Below, piece after piece: positions 1 through 6,514 of a DNA stretch of 17,268 bases. Location of the stretch: assembly GCA_964352855.1 (NCBI GenBank), contig CAYGTR010000053.1, positions 1 to 17,268 on the forward strand, in the 5' to 3' direction. The position numbers and the translations under genes are program-made. Every line of letters starts with the position of its first letter. The stretch's first letter is position 1. The DNA is from Litorimonas sp964352855. GTDB taxonomy: Bacteria > Pseudomonadota > Alphaproteobacteria > Caulobacterales > Maricaulaceae. Below the pieces are notes generated by a model. That model made no database searches. It was not told where the DNA came from and worked only from the letters and a program-made list of their open reading frames with translations.

Positions 1-221
1 CCCTCACCGCCTCAATGCCGGGCAAAATTATCGCCGTGAACACTGCTGCCGGTGACAGCGTCAAAGCGGGTGACCCGCTCATCGTGATGGAAGCGATGAA
101 GATGGAAATGACTTTGGAAGCGCCGCGTGATGGTGTGGTGGCCGAGGTCAATTTTGACGCCGGTGCTCTGGTGAGTGACGGCGAGATTTTGCTGACCCTT
201 GAACCGAATGAAGAAAAATAA
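1..221 (+). CDS. Biotin carboxyl carrier C-terminus of an acyl-CoA carboxylase alpha subunit, probably 3-methylcrotonyl-CoA carboxylase (5' partial)
   Basis: The open frame runs in from the left edge (first full codon at position 3) and stops with TAA at 219-221, leaving about 72 residues. It is a complete biotinyl (BCCP-type) domain: it begins with an MPGK turn and carries the biotinylation motif EAMKME, whose Lys receives biotin, followed by the second beta half-barrel ending in ILLTLE. This domain ends the alpha subunit of acyl-CoA carboxylases, where biotin carries CO2 from the biotin carboxylase to the carboxyltransferase. The next gene is isovaleryl-CoA dehydrogenase, so the substrate is most likely 3-methylcrotonyl-CoA (leucine breakdown). 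That choice rests on context; propionyl- or geranyl-CoA carboxylase cannot be excluded from the fragment. The internal ATG at 15 is not the gene start. Confidence 0.85.
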   Translation, partial: LTASMPGKIIAVNTAAGDSVKAGDPLIVMEAMKMEMTLEAPRDGVVAEVNFDAGALVSDGEILLTLEPNEEK

Positions 222-249
222 ATACCGCTCACCACGTCGAAAGACGGGG

Positions 250-311
250 TCCATCTCCGACCATCGCGTTTGATGCAACATTCGGAGATGGATCCCAACT
301 TTCATTGGGAT
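250..311 (+). repeat. Two abutting hairpins in the carboxylase-ivd spacer
   Basis: Within the 115-base gap between the carboxylase stop and the dehydrogenase start there is an 11-bp perfect inverted repeat (TCCATCTCCGA at 250-260 with its complement at 282-292). Its 21-base loop itself contains a CATC/GATG pairing. A second 7-bp stem with a 6-base loop (ATCCCAA at 292-298, TTGGGAT at 305-311) follows and shares base 292. There is no T-run after either stem, so an ordinary intrinsic terminator is unlikely. Possible roles are a processing or stability hairpin, partial attenuation between the two genes, or a dispersed palindromic repeat. Confidence 0.6.
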
Positions 312-336
312 GAACCGAGATAGAAAGAGAATAACA

Positions 337-1506
337 ATGACAACATCATACCCTACCCTTCAATTCGGCCTCACTGACGAAGCGACGATGATACGCGATA
401 GTGTCCATGCTTTTGCACAGGCCGAAATCGCACCGCGCGCGGCGGAGATTGACAGCTCTAATAAATTTCCGCGCGACCTCTGGCCCAAAATGGGCGCACT
501 GGGTTTACACGGCATTACTGTGGGCGAAGAAGACGGCGGCACAGGGCTTGGCTATTTGGAACACACGATCGCCGTCGAAGAAATTTCCCGCGCTTCTGCC
601 TCTGTCGGCTTGTCTTATGGCGCGCATTCAAACCTTTGTATCAACCAAATTCGCCGTTGGGGGAATGAAGACCAAAAAGCCAAACATCTACCCAAGCTCA
701 TGAGTGGGGAACATCTTGGCTCGCTCGCTATGAGTGAACCGGGCGCGGGCTCTGATGTGGTCGGAATGAAATTAAAGGCTGAAAAGCAACAAGGTGGTTA
801 TCTGCTCAACGGTAATAAAATGTGGATCACCAATGCCCCGACAGCGGACACATTATTAGTGTATGCCAAGACCGATCCGCAAGGCGGCTCCAAAGGGATA
901 TCCGCTTTTTTAATTACGCCCGATATGGAAGGATTCTCCACAGCGCAGAAACTCGACAAGCTCGGTATGCGCGGATCTGACACCTGTGAACTCGTCTTTG
1001 AAGATTGTTTCGTGTCAGATGAAAACCTTGTCGGCAAAATCGGGCAAGGCGCGGAAATTTTGATGAGTGGCCTCGATTATGAACGCGTAGTGCTATCCGG
1101 CATTTCCGTCGGTATTATGCAGAACGTCATGGATATTGTTCTGCCCTATATTCACGAGCGCAAACAATTCGGCAAAGCCATTGGTGAGTTCCAACTGATG
1201 CAAGGTAAGCTTGCCGATATGTATGTCACCCTCTCCACAGCGCGGGCCTATACTTATGCTGTGGCCGCCGCCTGTGATCGCGGCGAGACAACCCGCAAGG
1301 ACGCGGCTGGCTGTATTCTCTACGCCGCCGAAAAAGCGACCCAAGTTGCGTTGGAAGGCATTCAGATTTTGGGCGGCAATGGCTATATCAATGAATATCC
1401 GACGGGACGATTATTGCGGGATGCCAAGCTGATGGAAATCGGCGCAGGCACCTCTGAAATCCGCCGTTGGTTGATTGGACGCGAACTCTTTAGCGAGACG
1501 AAGTAA
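337..1506 (+). CDS. ivd: Isovaleryl-CoA dehydrogenase (acyl-CoA dehydrogenase family)
   Basis: A 389-residue FAD flavoenzyme that oxidises isovaleryl-CoA to 3-methylcrotonyl-CoA in leucine catabolism, passing electrons to electron-transfer flavoprotein. I chose ATG 337 because the purine-rich AGAAAGAGA lies just upstream and the product then starts MTTSYPTLQF, the usual family length; an in-frame ATG at 310 would add nine unlikely residues. Visible hallmarks are the flavin-side stretch MSEPGAGSD followed by KMWITNAP, the motif LDYERVVLSG whose Glu (about residue 249) is at the catalytic-base position characteristic of isovaleryl-CoA dehydrogenases rather than most acyl-CoA dehydrogenases, and the C-terminal signature GGNGYINEYPTGRLLRD with the EIGAGTSEIRR tail. 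It sits between a biotin carboxylase subunit and a MaoC hydratase, fitting a leucine-degradation operon. Confidence 0.93.
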   Translation: MTTSYPTLQFGLTDEATMIRDSVHAFAQAEIAPRAAEIDSSNKFPRDLWPKMGALGLHGITVGEEDGGTGLGYLEHTIAVEEISRASASVGLSYGAHSNLCINQIRRWGNEDQKAKHLPKLMSGEHLGSLAMSEPGAGSDVVGMKLKAEKQQGGYLLNGNKMWITNAPTADTLLVYAKTDPQGGSKGISAFLITPDMEGFSTAQKLDKLGMRGSDTCELVFEDCFVSDENLVGKIGQGAEILMSGLDYERVVLSGISVGIMQNVMDIVLPYIHERKQFGKAIGEFQLMQGKLADMYVTLSTARAYTYAVAAACDRGETTRKDAAGCILYAAEKATQVALEGIQILGGNGYINEYPTGRLLRDAKLMEIGAGTSEIRRWLIGRELFSETK

Positions 1507-1967
1507 TGGCCGGCAAATGGTTTGACGAATTAGAGGTCGGGCAGGTTTTTGAACACGCCCTACGCCGCACGCTGACGGAAACAGATAATCTCCTTTTCAC
1601 AACAATGACGCATAATCCGGCACAGCTACATTTGGACGCGGAATATTGTAAAAATGAAACAGAATTTGGACGTCCCCTCGTCAACAGCCTGTTTACGCTT
1701 GGTTTGGTCGTGGGTATTTCCGTAGGCGACACAACGCTCGGCACCGCGGTGGCCAATCTCGGCATGAGCGATGTGACATTCCCCAAACCACTATTCCCTG
1801 GCGATACAATCCGCGTCGAGACGGAAATAGTCGCCCTTCGCAACAGCAAATCCCGCCCGATGCAAGGCATCGTCACCTTTGAGCATCGCGCCTATAATCA
1901 ACGCAACGAGTTGGTCTGTAAGGCCGTCCGCAGTGGGTTGCAGCATAAAAAGCCGAAAAATTCTTAA
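1506..1967 (+). CDS. MaoC-family hot-dog dehydratase/hydratase
   Basis: A 153-residue single hot-dog protein of the MaoC/(R)-specific enoyl-CoA hydratase superfamily. Its ATG shares one base with the dehydrogenase stop (TAATG), so the two are translationally coupled. The hydratase region reads THNPAQLHLD, the subfamily form of the usual NP-x-H catalytic loop. The His is retained, while the Asp of the classical G-D-x-N-P-x-H signature is not in its usual place. Further conserved stretches are LVNSLFTLGLVVGISV, a GDTIRVETE strand and FEHRAYNQRNELVC. Related MaoC proteins often lie beside acyl-CoA dehydrogenases or CoA lyases. The position suggests hydration of a branched enoyl-CoA in this pathway, but the exact substrate is not readable. 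Confidence 0.85.
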   Translation: MAGKWFDELEVGQVFEHALRRTLTETDNLLFTTMTHNPAQLHLDAEYCKNETEFGRPLVNSLFTLGLVVGISVGDTTLGTAVANLGMSDVTFPKPLFPGDTIRVETEIVALRNSKSRPMQGIVTFEHRAYNQRNELVCKAVRSGLQHKKPKNS

Positions 1968-1978
1968 GCGAAACTTAC

Positions 1979-1999
1979 GACCGAAGTTACCTTCCGGTC
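1979..1999 (+). terminator. Weak hairpin after the leucine operon
   Basis: Twelve bases after the MaoC stop, GACCGAAG can pair with CTTCCGGTC (one bulged C) around a 4-base TTAC loop. No U-tract follows, so it could act as a weak or Rho-assisted end of the operon, or as a 3' stabilising hairpin. Confidence 0.35.
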
Positions 2000-2006
2000 A
2001 TACCTC

Positions 2007-2021
2007 TTAAGCCAAATTTAC
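2007..2021. promoter_or_regulatory. CtrA-like box (TTAA-N7-TTAC)
   Basis: TTAA, seven bases (GCCAAAT), TTAC matches the CtrA consensus TTAA-N7-TTAA with one final-base difference. It lies about 120 bases upstream of the MinD-like gene and is one of two such boxes in this gap. Confidence 0.5.
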
Positions 2022-2079
2022 CACGCCTCTTTGCGAAATAGAAAGAAGCGTCTCTTATAACTCACCTCATTCAGAGCTC

Positions 2080-2094
2080 TTAAGGGCCAATTAT
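2080..2094. promoter_or_regulatory. CtrA-like box (TTAA-N7-TTAT)
   Basis: TTAA, seven bases (GGGCCAA), TTAT differs from TTAA-N7-TTAA at one base. It ends 48 bases before the ATG at 2143, almost the same offset as the perfect box in front of sciP (51 bases). That is a geometry compatible with CtrA activation at the -35 region. Confidence 0.5.
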
Positions 2095-2142
2095 GCATTT
2101 TGCTTTCAGTAAATTGCACTAGTGAGAAAATTGGAGTGCGCC

Positions 2143-2847
2143 ATGCGGCAGCCTATCAATCATAATTCGCCCGTTCGCGTGGACGAATATCAACCTGCAG
2201 GTCGCCTCGTGCCTGTCCTCTCTGCAAACCCTGTCGGTGACGAAATCATTGATACAGCGATTGCCTTAGGCCGCAAAGCCGCCAGCTATGGCGAAACCGT
2301 TCTCATCCTCGATTGTACGGGCGGTTACGCCATGCACCGCGCAGGCGTCATCTTTCAAAAAACTTTAGCAGATGTGTTAAGGGGGGGAGCACAAATCCGT
2401 GACGCCCTCTATATTACATCGAATGAGCATTATAATGCCGCCTGCCTTGGTGATATTAAACTGGATAAGGCTTTAGGCAGCCTCGCGGCCCTCTCGCTTG
2501 ATTTTGATTGGGTTTTTGTAATTGCCGAGCCGGGCTGCACAAGCGCACATGTGAAACTCGCCGCAGCCGGAGATGCTTGTTTGATGGGTTATGACACATC
2601 GGGTGACGCCTTCATGCGCGCTTATTGGATGATTGAGGCCGTGCGTCGTCGCGCACCAAAGTTTGATCCGCTGGTCTTGTCTTGTGGTGACCGCATAGAA
2701 TCTGTTGAAACGGCTTTGATGTTAACGGATACCGTGCGGGATCATCTGGGCGCACCGCCGCCTTATGCCGGTCATACGGCCGATGACTATATGGATGTGC
2801 GCCTGTTGGGCCGCCTCCGCCAAGCCGTTGCGGAAAACGCCGCTTAA
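2143..2847 (+). CDS. MinD/ParA/FlhG-like protein without a P-loop
   Basis: A 234-residue protein. I prefer ATG 2143, preceded by GGAG at 2133-2136 with a six-base gap; a GTG at 2122 would extend it by seven residues. The order of strands and helices follows deviant-Walker ATPases of the MinD/FlhG group. The first strand VPVLSANPVGDEIID occupies the place of the KGGxGKT loop, ETVLILDCTGG that of switch I, TLADVLRGGAQIRDAL the insertion after it, FDWVFVIAEPG that of switch II, and AGDACLMGYDTSGDAFMRAYWMIEAV the late aD-llv strand and helix. There is no GKT/GKS, so ATP binding in the usual way looks lost. It stands alone with its own upstream region holding two CtrA-like boxes. A role in polarity, flagella or pili is inference only; the assignment rests on motif order, not on a search. 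Confidence 0.6.
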   Translation: MRQPINHNSPVRVDEYQPAGRLVPVLSANPVGDEIIDTAIALGRKAASYGETVLILDCTGGYAMHRAGVIFQKTLADVLRGGAQIRDALYITSNEHYNAACLGDIKLDKALGSLAALSLDFDWVFVIAEPGCTSAHVKLAAAGDACLMGYDTSGDAFMRAYWMIEAVRRRAPKFDPLVLSCGDRIESVETALMLTDTVRDHLGAPPPYAGHTADDYMDVRLLGRLRQAVAENAA

Positions 2848-2926
2848 AGATATTTCTACATAAAGAGCGAAGGATTTTCCTTTTTGACGCGTTTATGTCT
2901 ATGAACGCAACGAAAAGGAGACCTTT

Positions 2927-3568
2927 ATGCGTAACCTAAAATTTATCACTGCCGCTTCTGCCGCCGCCCTTGCCCTTTTGGCAGTTCCTGCTTTGGCCAA
3001 TGGCCCTAAGGCAGACCTCAATCAAGACGGACAAGTCACACAGGCTGAATTTACGGCAGACGCCACAGCGCGTTTCAAACAAGCCGATGCCAATTTTGAC
3101 GGTTTTTTGGATGAAACCGAACGCAAAACACTAGGCGATATGCGCCGCACTGAAAGAACAAGACGTGTTTTCGGTCAGCTAGATGCGAATGGTGACGGCA
3201 CTGTCACGGAAGCTGAAATGCAAGCTGCAGCCGCTGAGCGGTCTGAAAAGCGGACAGAAAAACGTGATGAGCGTCGTGAAGACCGCAAAGAAAAAATGAT
3301 GGAGCGCCTTGATACGGATGGTGACGGCACAATTAGCGACGCTGAAAAAGCGGCTGCCCGTGAAATGCGTAAAGCCAATAAAGGCGAAGGCAAACGCGGT
3401 AAACGCGGCGACAGAATGCGTGTCGACGCCAATGGTGACGGCCTCATCAGTTTAGCTGAATATACAGCGCAAGCGGATAGGCTCTTCTTACGTATGGACG
3501 CGAATGGTGACGGCGTCTTGGTTAAAGGCGAAGGCCGTAAAGGCAAAAGAGGCCCAAAGCGCGGCTAA
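2927..3568 (+). CDS. Secreted EF-hand protein with six calcium-binding loops
   Basis: 213 residues with a strong AAAAGGAG ribosome site before ATG 2927. Residues 1-24 form a Sec signal peptide (positive N-terminus, Ala/Leu core, cleavage after PALA). The mature part has six 12-residue EF-hand loops of the DxNxDG...E type at about 30-41, 54-65, 86-97, 129-140, 167-178 and 191-202. The last one is loose around the +9 position but keeps the acidic ligands and final Glu. Between loops 3 and 4 (about 104-123) lies a highly charged Arg/Lys/Glu helix, and the C-terminus is Gly/Lys/Arg-rich. It probably binds calcium or related cations in the periplasm. Its stop is one base from the ECF sigma gene start, which suggests it is part of the signal circuit or its main output. 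The loops repeat the DNA word ATGGTGACGGC four times. Confidence 0.88.
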   Translation: MRNLKFITAASAAALALLAVPALANGPKADLNQDGQVTQAEFTADATARFKQADANFDGFLDETERKTLGDMRRTERTRRVFGQLDANGDGTVTEAEMQAAAAERSEKRTEKRDERREDRKEKMMERLDTDGDGTISDAEKAAAREMRKANKGEGKRGKRGDRMRVDANGDGLISLAEYTAQADRLFLRMDANGDGVLVKGEGRKGKRGPKRG

Positions 3569-3569
3569 T

Positions 3570-4127
3570 ATGGCCTCTACGGATCCCGATATAGACCTCT
3601 TGCCCGGGCTTCGGCTCGGGCAGGAACAGGCGCTTTCCAAGCTTATGGATCGTCACCTCAAAACGGTAACGGCCATTGGCTATTACATGTTAGGGGATGT
3701 GGCTTTGGCAGAAGATGTTGCTCAGTCAACATTTCTCAAACTTTGGCAGGTCGCCCCGGGATGGGAATCGGGACACGCCACCTTGCTAACCTGGATGCGA
3801 CGGGTCGCAACGAATGACTGTTTGGACCGCCTGCGAAAGAAACGCCCGATTTATTCGGACGACGTGCCGGAACAAGTCGATAGCAGTCCAAGCCCGTTAG
3901 ACGCGATTGAAAGGAATGAGATGGTGCAAACTGTGAAAGTCGCACTGGCAAAATTACCCGACAACCAACGCGCCGCGGTCACCCTGTCTTACTATCAAGG
4001 GGTCTCTCAAAAAGAAGGTGCCGCGATTTTGGAGATTGGGCAGAAAGCTTATGAGAGCTTATTGTCACGCGCCCGAAAGAGTTTAAAAACAACACTCAGC
4101 CCGCTGGTTGAAGGAGAATTGATATGA
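3570..4127 (+). CDS. ECF-type RNA polymerase sigma factor
   Basis: 185 residues from ATG 3570, one base after the EF-hand stop (TAATATG). An earlier in-frame ATG at 3504 would put 22 extra residues inside the EF-hand gene and does not look like sigma sequence. Region 2 spans about residues 20-75: a LMDRHLKTVTAIGYYMLGD helix, then DVAQSTFLKLWQ and TWMRRVATNDCLDRLRKKR. Region 4 (about 125-175) has LAKLPDNQRAAVTLSYYQG and the recognition helix region IGQKAYESLLSRARKSLK. There is no extra C-terminal domain. ECF sigma factors direct RNA polymerase to a small regulon and are normally held by a partner anti-sigma factor, here most likely the next gene, which overlaps by four bases (ATGA). Translational coupling to the EF-hand gene is likely because no good ribosome site precedes the start. 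Confidence 0.9.
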   Translation: MASTDPDIDLLPGLRLGQEQALSKLMDRHLKTVTAIGYYMLGDVALAEDVAQSTFLKLWQVAPGWESGHATLLTWMRRVATNDCLDRLRKKRPIYSDDVPEQVDSSPSPLDAIERNEMVQTVKVALAKLPDNQRAAVTLSYYQGVSQKEGAAILEIGQKAYESLLSRARKSLKTTLSPLVEGELI

Positions 4128-4477
4128 AGTCACTCGATGATATACTCAACATCGTTGAAGCCCCTGAGCCAAGCGACACATTAAAAGCGCGCATCCTACG
4201 TGACGCCAAAGCGCAACGTACAGAGGAAAGCCGCCCTGTTGCAGCGAATGATAATCGTTGGAAAAAATGGGCGGCTATAGCGGCTGCGGCGATTATCTTG
4301 GGTGTTTTTGGTGTGACAACGCTCACACCGACGACAGACATAACGGAAGATACCCTTTGGGCGGAAACAGCCGAAGAAATTGGGTATGACGATCTCTATG
4401 CTTGGGTGAACGGCGATGATACGGACTCGCGTGGTAATGAAGAATCGTCGCTATCCCCGGAAACACTGCCCGTTTAA
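4124..4477 (+). CDS. Single-pass membrane protein, probable anti-sigma factor
   Basis: 117 residues, start overlapping the sigma stop (ATGA) with AAGGAG upstream at about 4110-4115. Residues 1-46 are a charged, presumably cytoplasmic region with a helix LKARILRDAKAQR. Residues 49-67 are one hydrophobic segment (WAAIAAAAIILGVFGVTTL), and the remaining 50 residues are acidic and presumably periplasmic (EEIGYDDLYAWVNGDD). The architecture, a short N-terminal cytoplasmic helix plus one transmembrane segment directly downstream of an ECF gene, is that of membrane anti-sigma factors, but no ZAS His-Cys zinc motif is present. An acidic outer tail facing a calcium-binding EF-hand protein invites the idea of cation-controlled release; that is inference. 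It ends only three bases from the convergent thioesterase gene, with no room for a terminator. Confidence 0.65.
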   Translation: MKSLDDILNIVEAPEPSDTLKARILRDAKAQRTEESRPVAANDNRWKKWAAIAAAAIILGVFGVTTLTPTTDITEDTLWAETAEEIGYDDLYAWVNGDDTDSRGNEESSLSPETLPV

Positions 4478-4480
4478 AGC

Positions 4481-5299
4481 CTAAATGAATATCGCGACGC
4501 TCTGCATACCTTCTACGACAAGTTCACCTTGCGTATTCCAAATCCGCATGACTTGACTGGCATAGCCGCCTTGGGCTGCTGTTAAGTCAGTCTCGATATG
4601 CCACCATCCATCCTCTGTTTGGGGGTCATCGACGAGCACATTAAATATCCATGTCATAGAACTGACCTGGCCCATTTGCTTAAACATCGGCAAAGCAGCC
4701 GGCGGCAGAACATCCGCTAAACACAATAAACTGGCCATACCTTTACGCGAACCCTCATTATGATGGCGACTCCACGTTCTGATATAGCCCCTCTCCGCTC
4801 CACTCATCGGACGCGCACCGGCAATTAAACGCGTATCGAAATTATGGAAGAATTTCGGGACAAAATCGCGGGCAAATTCAGGCGTGAATAATTCGCAATC
4901 CTGAGGCGCTTTCGCATCCGGAGCCATAAAGTCGACGCTGAGTTGCGACTCCCGCGATGCCCCAAAAGAGAATGTCACCGATATAACGGGCGCATCTTCA
5001 ACATAGCCTTTCGCCTCAATCATAGTCACGTTGCGTCCCTGCCTTAAAATCTCAGTTTTATAGACGGGGTCGGAGGAGACAGGTCCTATGAAGTTAATCG
5101 TGGCTGACCGCAAAGGCGACAGATCATCATAATCACGAGAAACGGCTTCTAAGGCCAAAGCTGTGCTTAAACCGCCATAGGCAGTGCGGCCTTGTTTCCA
5201 AGTCTCGTCTAAAGGCGCGCGCCAACCTTCAGGCGTTTTCACCATGCCGTCGGTAATCTCTTGAAACCCGGGGGCTTTTTTTGATTCTTTGACAGACAT
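4481..5299 (-). CDS. Acyl-CoA thioesterase-like double hot-dog protein
   Basis: 272 residues if started at the ATG whose complement is at 5297-5299 (product begins MSVKESKKAPGFQEITDGM, with GAGATGG upstream). A longer frame to 5392 adds 31 residues that overlap the divergent gene and look non-coding. The N-terminal half has AYGGLSTALALEAVSRD followed by LRSATINFIGPV, the hot-dog helix and strand of TesB-like acyl-CoA thioesterases. The second half ends in a typical second hot-dog strand set (MTWIFNVLVDD, WWHIETDLTAAQGGYASQ, GELVVEGMQSVAIF). It probably hydrolyses acyl-CoA to free acid and CoA in the cytoplasm; the chain-length preference cannot be read. It is transcribed divergently from the ketopantoate reductase gene, with 74 bases between the two starts. 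Confidence 0.8.
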   Translation of the reverse strand: MSVKESKKAPGFQEITDGMVKTPEGWRAPLDETWKQGRTAYGGLSTALALEAVSRDYDDLSPLRSATINFIGPVSSDPVYKTEILRQGRNVTMIEAKGYVEDAPVISVTFSFGASRESQLSVDFMAPDAKAPQDCELFTPEFARDFVPKFFHNFDTRLIAGARPMSGAERGYIRTWSRHHNEGSRKGMASLLCLADVLPPAALPMFKQMGQVSSMTWIFNVLVDDPQTEDGWWHIETDLTAAQGGYASQVMRIWNTQGELVVEGMQSVAIFI

Positions 5300-5373
5300 A
5301 ACACCATCTCTTACGCGATTAAGGGCTCTTTTGATTTCATGAGGGAGCGTTGTTTCAAAGGCCAGACCTAACC

Positions 5374-6402
5374 ATGCATAGCAAAAAAACAAAAATCGCG
5401 GTGTTGGGGGCAGGCTCTATTGGGTGTTTTCTGGGCGGCCTCCTTCGGGCCAATGGGTGCGAGGTTGTTTTTATCGGGCGAGAGAGACTGAAAAGTGCTG
5501 TCTTTCAGAACGGCTTGACCCTTACACATTTTGCAAGGCCGTCAATTTACTTATCGCCTGAGGATATCACCATATCAACGGATCCCACCGCACTGTCTGA
5601 CTGTGACCTTATCCTGCTTTGCACAAAGAGTCAGGACACGGCCATAGCGGCCCAACAAATCGCGGAGAACGCGAAATTGACGTCCCATATCGTGAGTTGT
5701 CAGAACGGCATCAGCAACGGGCCTCTGTTACGCGACCTATTAAAAGACAGAGTCGGGCGAATATCAGGGGCAATTGTGCCGTTTAACGTTACACAGACGG
5801 GGCCCGCTGCCTATCATTGTGGGACGGGCGGTGCCTTTCACATAGAGCATGACTTGCCGGAAGATGTGATAGTGGCATTTGCGGCCGCGGATCAATCCGT
5901 AAAATGCGGTGGAAATTTCATCGGCGATCAATGGGCGAAATTGCTGGTCAATTTAAATAACGCCTTAAACACGTTAAGTGGCGGCACGCTGCGTGATGGC
6001 CTGATGCAAAAATCTTATCGGCAGGCCCTTGCACTCATTGTCGAGGAAGCCTTATCAGTTGCCCAAGCTCAAAATATAGACGTCGGTGACTTTAACGGGC
6101 GTAACCCCACTATGCTCATCAAAACACTTCGGCTGCCGAATTGGATATATGGCTTGGTCATGAACATCATTGTCAAAATTGATAAGAAAGCCCGATCTTC
6201 CATGCTCGATGACTTGGAGGCCGGACGCGTTTCAGAAATTGATTATTTGCAGGGCGAGATTGTGAGACAGGCAAAAGCCGCTCACATGACAGCCTCCTAT
6301 AATGCTGCGATATTAAAAGCAGTTCTAGAGACTTTTGAAACAGGACAATCCCCTAAACTTTCGGGTGAGGAGATATTATCTTTGGTGAAGACGCGGGAAT
6401 AA
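5374..6402 (+). CDS. panE: Ketopantoate reductase family protein (2-dehydropantoate 2-reductase)
   Basis: 342 residues from ATG 5374; an upstream TTG at 5350 is less likely because the nucleotide fold should start within the first ten residues. IAVLGAGSIGCFL gives the GxGxxG Rossmann motif (residues 12-17). The CQNG stretch (Asn about 111), the catalytic Lys in GDQWAKLLVNLNNALNTLSG (about 189), paired Ser around 275 and the Glu of SEIDYLQGEI (about 288) match the ApbA/PanE active-site residues. The reaction is NADPH reduction of ketopantoate to pantoate for coenzyme A. The family also holds paralogues acting on other 2-keto acids, so the specific substrate is less sure than the fold. It ends at a strong hairpin shared with the convergent Hsp20 gene. 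Confidence 0.85.
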   Translation: MHSKKTKIAVLGAGSIGCFLGGLLRANGCEVVFIGRERLKSAVFQNGLTLTHFARPSIYLSPEDITISTDPTALSDCDLILLCTKSQDTAIAAQQIAENAKLTSHIVSCQNGISNGPLLRDLLKDRVGRISGAIVPFNVTQTGPAAYHCGTGGAFHIEHDLPEDVIVAFAAADQSVKCGGNFIGDQWAKLLVNLNNALNTLSGGTLRDGLMQKSYRQALALIVEEALSVAQAQNIDVGDFNGRNPTMLIKTLRLPNWIYGLVMNIIVKIDKKARSSMLDDLEAGRVSEIDYLQGEIVRQAKAAHMTASYNAAILKAVLETFETGQSPKLSGEEILSLVKTRE

Positions 6403-6408
6403 AAATTA

Positions 6409-6452
6409 GCGGTGCCACACGTTCTGGGAGGGGGGTTAACGTGTGACACCGC
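6409..6452 (-). terminator. Strong hairpin between convergent panE-like and Hsp20 genes
   Basis: A 15-bp stem (arms 6409-6423 and 6438-6452, one C/A mismatch) closes a 14-base G-rich loop containing GGGAGGGGGG. On the minus strand the stem is followed by a T-rich run ending the Hsp20 transcript. On the plus strand only a short TTC follows, so it works best for the leftward gene, but it could stop both. Confidence 0.75.
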
Positions 6453-6514
6453 GTTCATTACGCTACGAGTCTGGCTTCAGGGGAAAAGCGCTACCGTAAT
6501 CGCGTAATACCTAT

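Noticed and set aside
1530..1650. Catalytic loss in the MaoC protein because the GDxNP motif is not intact
   Set aside because: The subfamily as I recall it normally has T-x-N-x-x-x-LHLD at this place, so the sequence is an ordinary variant rather than a dead enzyme.
3175..3546. 123-residue leftward Ser/Arg/Pro-rich frame over the EF-hand gene
   Set aside because: Arises from the repeated EF-hand codons read on the opposite strand.
6424..6437. G-quadruplex in the hairpin loop
   Set aside because: Only three G triplets can be drawn, so a canonical four-run quadruplex is not supported.
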